DNA of 64,000 nt from Chitinophagaceae bacterium UBA1953 (GTDB taxonomy: Bacteria > Bacteroidota > Bacteroidia > Chitinophagales > Chitinophagaceae): assembly GCA_002336115.1 (NCBI GenBank), contig DDEN01000050.1, positions 124,001 to 188,000 on the forward strand, read 5' to 3'. The notes under the pieces are model-generated. The model was not told the origin of the DNA. It saw only the letters and a list, made by a program, of their open reading frames with translations, and did not search any database. The translations under genes and the position numbers were made by a program. Numbering within the stretch: position 1 is the first letter of the stretch; every line of letters begins with the position of its first letter. Below, piece by piece: positions 25,294 through 32,887 of this stretch.

Positions 25294-25365
25294 AATAGAG
25301 TTTAAAGTTTTTAGTTTGTAGTTTTTAGTTCTGATGTTCGTACATCGTACTTCTTACATCGTACC
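25294..25365. repeat. short degenerate repeats between leuD and leuC
   Basis: TTTTTAGTTTGTAG is followed by TTTTTAGTT, and TACATCGTACTTC by TACATCGTACCTC. They are short tandem-like repetitions of the kind scattered between Bacteroidota genes. No gene or terminator is evident. Confidence 0.5.
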
Positions 25366-26769
25366 TCAAATGAGCTCCCTTGGATCTGTTACCACTCCTG
25401 TTACAGCAGCAGCAGCAGCTACCAACGGACTTGCCAATAATGTTCTTGCACCGGGTCCTTGTCTTCCTTCAAAGTTCCTGTTGCTTGTACTTACTGCATA
25501 TTTACCCGCAGGAACTTTATCATCATTCATTGCAAGACAAGCAGAACAACCGGGCTGACGTAATTCAAAACCGGCATCAGTTAAAATATCAAGAATACCT
25601 TCGTCTTTAATCTGCTGTTCAACTATATGCGAACCTGGAACCAGCCATGCGGTAATGTTGGCCGCTTTCTTTTTGCCTTTTACAATACTTGCAAAAGCAC
25701 GGAAGTCTTCAATACGTCCGTTGGTACAACTTCCTAAGAACACATAATCAACCTGCTTACCAATGAGTTTTTCATTTTCAGCAAAGCCCATATACGCCAA
25801 TGATTTTTTGTAAGAAGCTTCGCCATCTTTTACTTGCGATGCAACCGGAATATTATGTGTAATGCCTGTACCAAGACCAGGATTTGTACCGTAAGTAATT
25901 TGTGGTTCAATCTGGTCGGCAGAGAAACTTAATTCAAGGTCAAACTTCGCATCAGCATCTGTCTTTAATGTTTTCCAATAAGCTAATGCTTTATCCCATG
26001 CTTCACCTTTTGGTGCAAGCTCTCTTCCTTTCAGGTAATTAAATGTTGTTTCGTCAGGAGCGACCATACCACCACGGGCACCCATTTCGATGGAAAGATT
26101 ACATACCGTCATCCTTCCTTCCATGCTCATATTTTCAAATACTTCACCAGCAAATTCAATGAAATAACCGGTAGCACCACTTGCAGAAATCTGCGAAAGA
26201 ATAAAGAGAGGTACATCTTTTGGAACAACACCTTTACCCAATTTACCATTGATGGTAATACGCATCTTCTTTGGCTTAGGCTGCATAATACATTGAGAAG
26301 ACAATACCATTTCCACTTCACTTGTACCAATACCAAATGCAATAGCACCAAATGCGCCGTGTGTTGATGTATGAGAATCACCACAAACAATCGTCATGCC
26401 TGGTTGTGTAATTCCATTTTCAGGTCCTACCACATGCACAATACCATTTTTAGGATTGCCCAAACCCCAATGCGATATACCATACTTGGCAGAGTTTGTT
26501 TCCAACGCTTTTAACTGGTTGGCAGAAAGTGGATCCTGTACAGGTAAATGCTGGTTGATGGTTGGCGTGTTATGATCGGCAGTTGCAAATGTCCGTTCAG
26601 GAAATAACACAGGAATATTCCTTGTGTGCAAACCCAGGAATGCAACCGGGCTTGTTACTTCATGAATAAAATGACGATCAATAAATAACACATCTGGACC
26701 ATCTTCGATCTTTCTTACTACGTGTGCATCCCAAACTTTATCAAACAAAGTAGTCGGTGCGTTGCTCAT
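25366..26769 (-). CDS. leuC: isopropylmalate isomerase large subunit
   Basis: A 467-residue aconitase-family protein. The start TTLFDKVWDAHVV is typical of LeuC. VCGDSHTSTHGAFGAIAFGIG (about residues 130-150) and FLGSCTNGRIEDFR (about 346-359) include the first iron-sulfur cysteine. RQPGCSACLAMNDD (about 406-419) supplies the other two. It contributes the [4Fe-4S] cluster for isomerising isopropylmalate. It is the first gene of the leu operon, divergent from the LysR gene; the 190-bp gap between them carries a palindromic operator. Confidence 0.96.
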   Translation of the reverse strand: MSNAPTTLFDKVWDAHVVRKIEDGPDVLFIDRHFIHEVTSPVAFLGLHTRNIPVLFPERTFATADHNTPTINQHLPVQDPLSANQLKALETNSAKYGISHWGLGNPKNGIVHVVGPENGITQPGMTIVCGDSHTSTHGAFGAIAFGIGTSEVEMVLSSQCIMQPKPKKMRITINGKLGKGVVPKDVPLFILSQISASGATGYFIEFAGEVFENMSMEGRMTVCNLSIEMGARGGMVAPDETTFNYLKGRELAPKGEAWDKALAYWKTLKTDADAKFDLELSFSADQIEPQITYGTNPGLGTGITHNIPVASQVKDGEASYKKSLAYMGFAENEKLIGKQVDYVFLGSCTNGRIEDFRAFASIVKGKKKAANITAWLVPGSHIVEQQIKDEGILDILTDAGFELRQPGCSACLAMNDDKVPAGKYAVSTSNRNFEGRQGPGARTLLASPLVAAAAAVTGVVTDPRELI

Positions 26770-26900
26770 GTTTTTTGTATTTAAATTAAGTGATTGATTT
26801 TTTTGAAAAAGAATTCGTGTAAGTAACTGTTTCCTTTCTTGTAAATGGCAAAAGTTTCGTTCGCTGGTTCTTTTCCTGCCCCGAAGTTCATAGTTATTCC

Positions 26901-26949
26901 TAAATTTGAAAAACTTTATTTTTCAATACTAATGATCGGTATTACCGAT
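26901..26949. promoter_or_regulatory. LysR operator and promoter elements between leuC and lysR
   Basis: ATCGGTATTACCGAT (26935-26949) is a perfect 15-bp palindrome that contains a T-N11-A LysR-type box. It lies 10 bp before the LysR start codon. TAAATTTG at 26901-26908 fits a plus-strand -7 box TAnnTTTG. A site just downstream of that start point suggests autorepression of the regulator and control of leuC. Confidence 0.65.
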
Positions 26950-26959
26950 TGATCGGAAA

Positions 26960-27835
26960 ATGGAATTACGTCAACTGAAATATTTTGTCCGGTCTGCTGA
27001 ACTGCTCAATTTTACTGAGGCAGCTAATGATTTATTTATCAGCCAAAGTACATTATCGCAGCAAATAAAGCAACTGGAAGATGAACTGGATATGCTGCTG
27101 TTCGACCGTGTTGGTAAACGGGTGCGGTTAACAGAAGCAGGCAACCTGTTTCTTACTTATGCCCGGCAATCTTTACAGGATGCCAACGATGGCAAACAGA
27201 TTATTGAAGATCTGAAAGGTTTGAAAGTCGGAACATTAAAGATTGGTGCAACTTATGGTTTATCTGCTTTGCTGAATTCAACCATCGTTGCTTTTACAAA
27301 ATTGTACCCGCAGGTAAGAGTTGCTGTTGATTTTGGCACATCGGAAGATCTGCTGGAAAAACTGAAAATTGCTGAGATTGATTTTGTGCTTTCTTTTTTG
27401 CAGCCACCTGATACAAATGTGTTTGAATCGGAAATTTTATTTGATTCAAAACTTTCGCTGATTGCTCATACTTCTCACCCGTTTGCATCAAAGAAAAAAA
27501 TTGATGTAAAGGAATTACAGCATATCAATCTTGCATTACCTGCAAAGGGATTTAACACAAGAGATTTTTTAGAAGATGTGTTTGCTAAAAACAAAATCAG
27601 CCCAACCGTAAATGTTGAACTGAATGATATTAATATGCTTTTGCAATTGGTTGAAACAGGCAACTGGTGCACCGTATTAACAATCGCATCTGCAAGCGGA
27701 AGAACAAATTTGCGTACAGTACCAATCACTGGCATTGAGCTGACAAGAGAAGCATCCATTACCTGGCTCAAAGATTCTTACAGGAAAAAAGCCGCAACGG
27801 TTTTTTCAGAGATGATAAAGAAACAGGTTGGATAG
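26960..27835 (+). CDS. LysR-family regulator, probably of the leucine operon
   Basis: A 291-residue protein of usual length. The N-terminal winged helix reads ELRQLKYFVRSAELLNFTEAANDLFISQSTLSQQIKQLEDEL (about residues 2-43, quoted in part: FTEAANDLFISQSTLSQQIK). A linker and the ligand-binding domain follow (LKIGATYGLSALL, about 92 on). It is divergent from leuC and shares a palindromic intergenic site with it, so it likely controls the leu genes in response to a pathway intermediate. IlvY and LeuO-type regulators offer parallels, but the ligand is unknown. The C-terminus KKQVG is normal. Confidence 0.9.
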   Translation: MELRQLKYFVRSAELLNFTEAANDLFISQSTLSQQIKQLEDELDMLLFDRVGKRVRLTEAGNLFLTYARQSLQDANDGKQIIEDLKGLKVGTLKIGATYGLSALLNSTIVAFTKLYPQVRVAVDFGTSEDLLEKLKIAEIDFVLSFLQPPDTNVFESEILFDSKLSLIAHTSHPFASKKKIDVKELQHINLALPAKGFNTRDFLEDVFAKNKISPTVNVELNDINMLLQLVETGNWCTVLTIASASGRTNLRTVPITGIELTREASITWLKDSYRKKAATVFSEMIKKQVG

Positions 27836-27996
27836 AAGACAATAGAAACGCTGATGACACAGATGTAGCAGATAAGCGCTGATTTTTTAAAAAAATTGTT
27901 CGCCCAGTATTATGGCTTTGCTTTAATCTGTGCAATTCGGTCAAATCCGTTCGATCCGTGTTTCTATAATTCGTGTAATTCGTTTTACCAGCTTTC
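27836..27996. repeat. degenerate intergenic repeat (ATCCGTG-type)
   Basis: Repeated variants of the core AATC(C/T)GTG: AATCTGTGCAATTCGG, AAATCCG, GATCCGTG and AATTCGTGTAATTCG. On the left the inverse appears (CGCTGATGACACAGATG, AAGCGCTGAT). Such patches recur between genes in Bacteroidota. There is no coding potential. Confidence 0.5.
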
Positions 27997-28659
27997 CTAC
28001 AGCAACCCAATCAACCGCTGATCAGTATAATCTTCAATAAACATCAGCACATTATCATACTGTTCAAATTCATGAGCTTCATGCATGGTTGTAATCACAA
28101 CCGCTTTCATTCCTGCGTTCTTTGCCGACTCCACTCCTTTGGGTGCATCTTCAAATACAATACAATCAGCAGGATCAATGTTCAGCTTTTCAGCACACAT
28201 TAAATATGTTTGAGAATCTGGTTTGCTGATAGTTACATCATCAGCACTTACAATTGCACCAAACAACGAACGCAGCTTCAGGTTATCAATCACAAAATTA
28301 ATATTGAAATTGATGGCTGCAGAACCTATTGCCATTGGTATTTGGTGATGATGGGCGTTTTGTAAAAAAGTATATAGACCGGGAATTAATCCAAGCTTTG
28401 GTTTAAACGCAGCCTGATAGACTTTCTCTTTTTCAAAACTCATTTTTCTTTTTTCTTCCAATGAAAAACGTCCGGGCATAATGCGGTCAATCACTTCTTC
28501 ATTTTTTCCATAAGCTTCTTCTTTCATTCGCTGCATGGTAATATTTGCACCAAGACTGTTGAGAATATCATGCCATGCCACGATATGAAAATCCATATCA
28601 TCTACCATTGTTCCGTTCAGGTCAAAAAGGAAAGCCTTCTTTGTTTGTAAATCACTCAT
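27997..28659 (-). CDS. HAD-family hydrolase, beta-phosphoglucomutase-like
   Basis: A 220-residue HAD subclass I protein. Motif I is FDLNGTMVDDMDFH (about residues 12-25), with the nucleophile Asp. Motif II is AIGSAAIN (about 106-113), and motif III/IV is CIVFEDAPKGVESAKNAGM (about 165-183). The residue two after the nucleophile, normally the acid/base Asp, is Asn here (D-L-N). The cap is the small alpha-helical type used on sugar phosphates. It would act on phosphosugars in the cytoplasm, but the Asn weakens any specific claim. The gene stands alone. Confidence 0.8.
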   Translation of the reverse strand: MSDLQTKKAFLFDLNGTMVDDMDFHIVAWHDILNSLGANITMQRMKEEAYGKNEEVIDRIMPGRFSLEEKRKMSFEKEKVYQAAFKPKLGLIPGLYTFLQNAHHHQIPMAIGSAAINFNINFVIDNLKLRSLFGAIVSADDVTISKPDSQTYLMCAEKLNIDPADCIVFEDAPKGVESAKNAGMKAVVITTMHEAHEFEQYDNVLMFIEDYTDQRLIGLL

Positions 28660-28674
28660 CTTATTTCTTTCTTG

Positions 28675-28712
28675 TTAAATAAAATCCGGGCTGTATTATG
28701 ACAGCCCGGATT
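28675..28712 (-). terminator. intrinsic terminator after the nucleotidyltransferase gene
   Basis: Stem AATCCGGGCTGT (28683-28694) and ACAGCCCGGATT (28701-28712), with a T-rich tail in minus orientation. Confidence 0.8.
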
Positions 28713-28756
28713 CGTTTTTCAGTTGCAAAGGTAATGGCAATTATACATTTACTTTG

Positions 28757-29254
28757 CTATTTCTTTTTAAGCGACTTCATTTGTTTAATATCCATTAAAT
28801 CTTTAGGACGTGACATTGCTGCTTTATCATTAAGCAAATCTTCAAAACTTATAAAAAACAAGTCTACCTCTTTTAGAGTAACTATTTCTTTATTTTCATA
28901 CGCTCCTCTGAACTTAGGAACGCTTTTTAATTTAGGTAGAAAATCTAACGTAATTTTTTTTAGGTCAAACCTGAAATATGACTTTAAAGGATTAGGAGCT
29001 TGTTCCTCGAAAAATTCTTTAACATCTTGCCCCATATCTTCCAATGCTTTTAAAAGCCTGAAGTAATTGTCATAAGTTGGGTTGTACCAAATATCCAGAT
29101 CAAATTTCTCAGCAAGATTCCCCGACAGATTATAAGACATCCGAAAATAACCATGATAAGCAACGGCAGTGCCACCAACAATTAAATACTGCACTTCATT
29201 TTTGTTGAGTATTTGACAAACATGCAGAATATCATCTGTCAATTTCTTTTCCAC
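28757..29254 (-). CDS. nucleotidyltransferase (AbiEii/DUF6036-like), possible toxin
   Basis: A 165-residue protein. The nucleotidyltransferase core is VQYLIVGGTAVAYHGYFR (about residues 21-38), with the GG motif, and KFDLDIWYNP (about 49-58), with the paired Asp motif. A third acidic strand is KKITLDFLPKL. This fold is shared by AbiEii, MenT-type toxins and DUF6036 proteins. The start codon is GTG (29252-29254) and overlaps the stop of the upstream small gene by one base (TAGTG), so the two are translationally coupled like a toxin-antitoxin pair. A solo nucleotidyltransferase function is also possible. Confidence 0.7.
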   Translation of the reverse strand: MEKKLTDDILHVCQILNKNEVQYLIVGGTAVAYHGYFRMSYNLSGNLAEKFDLDIWYNPTYDNYFRLLKALEDMGQDVKEFFEEQAPNPLKSYFRFDLKKITLDFLPKLKSVPKFRGAYENKEIVTLKEVDLFFISFEDLLNDKAAMSRPKDLMDIKQMKSLKKK

Positions 29255-29445
29255 TACACTTTATTTTCTTTTCTTTTTCTATTTTTCTTTTTCTGTAGTA
29301 ATAAAAAAAACTTTTCCATCTCCTGTTCGAACAATGGATTACTTTGGGTCGTTTTCTTTTCTGTAGTGATAACTCCCTGTTTCATTTTTTTGAAACTGTT
29401 ATATCGAATCAAAGTAGGCATGATTGTAAAATTAAGCTTTTTCAT
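29254..29445 (-). CDS. small basic protein coupled to the nucleotidyltransferase
   Basis: I use the ATG at 29445, which gives 63 residues; a TTG at 29457 is also in frame. The protein is very basic and helical, with RYNSFKKMKQGV and a C-terminal KKKNRKRKENKV tail. No family is recognised. Its stop overlaps the GTG start of the nucleotidyltransferase by one base, the best reason to treat it as a gene. In AbiE-like and similar systems the first gene is the antitoxin, so that role is a guess from position. Confidence 0.45.
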   Translation of the reverse strand: MKKLNFTIMPTLIRYNSFKKMKQGVITTEKKTTQSNPLFEQEMEKFFLLLQKKKNRKRKENKV

Positions 29446-29483
29446 TTTTTTACGCAACTTGTGATTCTGGCCGGGAAATTTAT

Positions 29484-29522
29484 AAAAAAATTAAAACGGG
29501 GCTACGTTCCACAGCCCCGTTT
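29484..29522 (-). terminator. intrinsic terminator after the symporter gene
   Basis: Stem AAACGGGGCT (29494-29503) and AGCCCCGTTT (29513-29522), followed in minus orientation by a T-rich tail. It ends the arabinose operon. Confidence 0.85.
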
Positions 29523-29552
29523 ATTTATTCAATTAAACTGTTCAATTTTCTG

Positions 29553-31298
29553 TTACCAGAAGTAGATGTAGAATAATACACATGCTAACACAACACCTAA
29601 TGAAGCAATCACATCCCATTTGCTCCAGCTTTTTTTGATCAGCGTTTTGTAGTCATCGGTGAAGGTAATCGCATCAATCTGCTGAGCTGTTGGTTTTGGT
29701 GTAAAGAATGAAACAACAACCATCATCAGCATAATAAATACAAGTAACCATATTTCAAAAATGAGCCAGTTGGTTTTCCAGAACCATGTTGTTGATTCCC
29801 AGAAAGTGCCTGTCATTACATCTTTACCGGTATTGGTGAAGATGTTGGTAAGTAAACGGGCCATACCAATAAGGAAGCCTACAATCAAACCGGCTTCACC
29901 AGCTTTGGGTGTAATTTTTTTAGAGAATGCACCCATAACAAATACAGCCACCATTGCAGGAGCCAGCAGCGATTGAATTCCCTGCAGGTAAGAATAAAGA
30001 CTGCCAAGACTCATCATCACCGGAATCCAGATAATACCAAGTATTACCACAACAATGGTTGCAATACGTCCAACCAATACATATTTCGCTTCGCTTTTAC
30101 CTTTGAACATCGGCTTATAAAAGTCTTCTGTAAAAAGTGTTGCGCATGAATTGAAGAATGCAGCCAGTGATGCAACCAATGCTGAAATAAAACCAATGGT
30201 TACAATACCTTTTACACCGGCAGGTAACACAAATTTCACCATTGCACCAAATGCTGTATCAGGATTTTCCAATGTAAAACCACTATCGGGACGTGCAGCC
30301 AATGCGGCAGCAACCATACCCGGAATCAGGAACATAAATACAGGCAGCAGTTTAAAATAACCTGCAGCAATGGTTCCTCTGCGTGCACGCTTCATCACCA
30401 CATCATTTGCTTCTCCTTTGTGCTGACCGAGCACACGCTGAACGATATGCTGGTCTGTTGCCCAATACCAGAAACCGATAATTGTTGCACCGATAAATAC
30501 CCAGAAGCCTGGATACTCATCATACAACGGATCACCTGTCTCAAAATGGAACATATGGTTTGTACCATAAGCAACGCCGTCGGCACCTTTGCCTAATGTT
30601 TTGGAATATTCAATCATTGCATGCCAGCCATCACCAATATTACCACCACCAAGTGCAGACAATCCTAAGAAAAGCACAAGGAATGAACCGATGATGAGAA
30701 TGGGTGTTTGAATTGCAGAAAGTGTCATTACACCTTTCATACCACCAAACACAGTGAAGATTCCTGTTAAAACAATAAGGCCGATTGCTCCGTACCAGAA
30801 AGGAAGTCCTAACAAGCTTTCCATAAAAATACCACCGGTAAATGCAGTAACGCTTACTTTGGTGAGTACATATGCAATGAGTGTGATGATTGACAGCCAC
30901 GAACCAGTTCTGTGTGTATAACGTGTTTTAAGAAAATCGGGCATAGTGATGATCTTACCCAACTTCGTATTCATGAGTTGATAGAACGGTACAAACAACC
31001 ATCCAAGAATAAGAATCATCCATCCCTGCATTTCCCAGTGTGCCATACCCACACCGGATTTTGCACCTGTACCGGCAAGACCAACAAGATGTTCTGAACC
31101 AATGTTTGCGGCAAAAATTGCTGCACCAATAATATACCATGGTTCACCTTTACCAAACAGGTAGTCTTCACTGTCGGCTCCCTGTTGTTTACGTTTGTCT
31201 TTTTGTATAGCACGCCACACAGCCCATGCCACACCCAAAATACCGACAACGATAATTACCCAGTCGAGCCAGATAAATTCGTGTGAATGCCAATCCAT
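29553..31298 (-). CDS. sodium:solute symporter (SSS family), probably for L-arabinose
   Basis: A 581-residue polytopic membrane protein with about 14-15 helices. SSS features are YLFGKGEPWYIIGAAIFAANIGSEHLVGLAGTG (about residues 46-78), where the sodium and sugar site loops lie; GMKGVMTLSAIQTPILIIG; and the GYFKLLPVFMFLIPG region. VggSGLT-type sugar transporters share this layout. It is the last gene of the arabinose operon, 33 bp after araA, so L-arabinose or its oligomers are the likely cargo, carried across the inner membrane with sodium. Confidence 0.9.
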   Translation of the reverse strand: MDWHSHEFIWLDWVIIVVGILGVAWAVWRAIQKDKRKQQGADSEDYLFGKGEPWYIIGAAIFAANIGSEHLVGLAGTGAKSGVGMAHWEMQGWMILILGWLFVPFYQLMNTKLGKIITMPDFLKTRYTHRTGSWLSIITLIAYVLTKVSVTAFTGGIFMESLLGLPFWYGAIGLIVLTGIFTVFGGMKGVMTLSAIQTPILIIGSFLVLFLGLSALGGGNIGDGWHAMIEYSKTLGKGADGVAYGTNHMFHFETGDPLYDEYPGFWVFIGATIIGFWYWATDQHIVQRVLGQHKGEANDVVMKRARRGTIAAGYFKLLPVFMFLIPGMVAAALAARPDSGFTLENPDTAFGAMVKFVLPAGVKGIVTIGFISALVASLAAFFNSCATLFTEDFYKPMFKGKSEAKYVLVGRIATIVVVILGIIWIPVMMSLGSLYSYLQGIQSLLAPAMVAVFVMGAFSKKITPKAGEAGLIVGFLIGMARLLTNIFTNTGKDVMTGTFWESTTWFWKTNWLIFEIWLLVFIMLMMVVVSFFTPKPTAQQIDAITFTDDYKTLIKKSWSKWDVIASLGVVLACVLFYIYFW

Positions 31299-31331
31299 AA
31301 ATTTTAAAGTTTAATTGTTTATCAGTTTGGT

Positions 31332-32822
31332 TTATTTATAAGCAATTTCACTCCAACGCAATTCATTTTTGAATTGATAGAGATCAGTATTCTTGCCGAT
31401 TTTCACATATTCAATACCAGCCATTTCAGCAAAATCTTCCATGTGTTCTGATGTCAGATTCTGGCTGTAACCTGTATGATGTGCACCACCTGCAAGAATC
31501 CATGCTTTACAACCATCATTCATGTTTGGATATGGTTTCCACAATACTCTTGCAACAGGAAGTTTTGGCAAATCAGCAACAGGTGCTACAGCTTCTACTT
31601 CATTCACCAATAAACGGAAACGGTTACCTAAATCAACTACTGATGCATTCAAAGCAGGACCTGCAGCTGAGTTAAATACCAAACGAACTGGATCGGCTTT
31701 ACCACCAATACCTAACGGATGAATTTCGCATTTAGGTTTACCATCAGCAATGCTTTCGCATATTTCAAGCATGTGAGAACCAAGTACTAACGGGTTTGCA
31801 GGATCGAAATGATATGTATAATCTTCCATGAAGCTGTTACCGCCTTTTAATCCTGTGCCCATTACTTTCATTGCACGTACAAGCGCCGCTGTTTTCCAGT
31901 CGCCTTCGCCTGCAAAACCATAGCCTTGTCCCATCATACGCTGTGCGCCAATGCCGGGCAATTGTTTCATGCCATGCAGATCTTCAAATGTATCAGTAAA
32001 GCCTTTGTAGTTGCCATCAAGCAGGAAGTATTTGATCCCAAGCTCAATTCTTGCAGCATCAACCAACGACTGATACTGGCTGCCCCCTTGTTTCAGGCTA
32101 TCAACGAGAATATATTTGTCATTGTATTCAGCAATCAGTTTTTCAACATCTGCATCACTTACTTCATCAATTACTTTTACCAGATCGCCAATACCATGAG
32201 TATTTACACTGAAGCCAAATACCCTTTCAGCTTCTACTTTATCGCCATCAGTTACAGCAACAAAACGCATATTATCGCCAAAGCGAACAAATCTTGCTCC
32301 TTGTAAATCATTCCAACCGGCAGCAGCACGGGCCCAAACATTAATCTGGTCAAGAACTTTCGGATCCTGCCAGTGGCCAACAACTACTTTTCTTTTTAAA
32401 CGCATGCGGCTCATGATATGACCAAATTCTCTGTCGCCATGTGCACTTTGATTCAGGTTCATGAAATCCATATCAATGGTTGCCCAGGGAATATCACGAT
32501 TGAACTGTGTGTGCAGGTGCAGTAAAGGTTTTTGTAAGATGCTTAAACCCCTGATCCACATTTTTGCAGGAGAAAATGTATGCATCCATGTAATGATACC
32601 AATACAGTTTGCTGTTGCGTTTGCTTCAGCACAGGTAGCATAAATTTCTTCAGTTGATTTAACTGTAGGCTTAAAAACTACATTTACAGGAATTGCTTCT
32701 GAATTATGAAATGCAGTTGAAATTTCAAGTGAATGTGCGGCAACCTGTTTCAGTGTTTCTTCACCATAGAGATGCTGGCTGCCTGTAACAAACCAAACTT
32801 CTAAATTTTTAAATGGTTTCAT
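31332..32822 (-). CDS. araA: L-arabinose isomerase
   Basis: A 496-residue protein of exact family length, beginning LEVWFVTGSQHLYGEETL. CIGIITWMHTFSPAKMWI and LHTQFNRDIPWATIDMDFMNLNQSAHGDREFG (about residues 110-142) are hallmarks. Metal-binding residues sit in FEDLHGMKQLPGIGAQRMMGQGYGFAGEGDW, with the catalytic Glu, and in ILAGGAHHTGYS near the C-terminus. It converts L-arabinose to L-ribulose in the cytoplasm, the first step of the pathway. It lies between the GH127 gene and the symporter gene. Confidence 0.97.
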   Translation of the reverse strand: MKPFKNLEVWFVTGSQHLYGEETLKQVAAHSLEISTAFHNSEAIPVNVVFKPTVKSTEEIYATCAEANATANCIGIITWMHTFSPAKMWIRGLSILQKPLLHLHTQFNRDIPWATIDMDFMNLNQSAHGDREFGHIMSRMRLKRKVVVGHWQDPKVLDQINVWARAAAGWNDLQGARFVRFGDNMRFVAVTDGDKVEAERVFGFSVNTHGIGDLVKVIDEVSDADVEKLIAEYNDKYILVDSLKQGGSQYQSLVDAARIELGIKYFLLDGNYKGFTDTFEDLHGMKQLPGIGAQRMMGQGYGFAGEGDWKTAALVRAMKVMGTGLKGGNSFMEDYTYHFDPANPLVLGSHMLEICESIADGKPKCEIHPLGIGGKADPVRLVFNSAAGPALNASVVDLGNRFRLLVNEVEAVAPVADLPKLPVARVLWKPYPNMNDGCKAWILAGGAHHTGYSQNLTSEHMEDFAEMAGIEYVKIGKNTDLYQFKNELRWSEIAYK

Positions 32823-32887
32823 CTTTTTATTTTTTTATGTTTTTTAATTGTATTTGTGATCAAACTGATCGTTTGCTTATAAAATTT

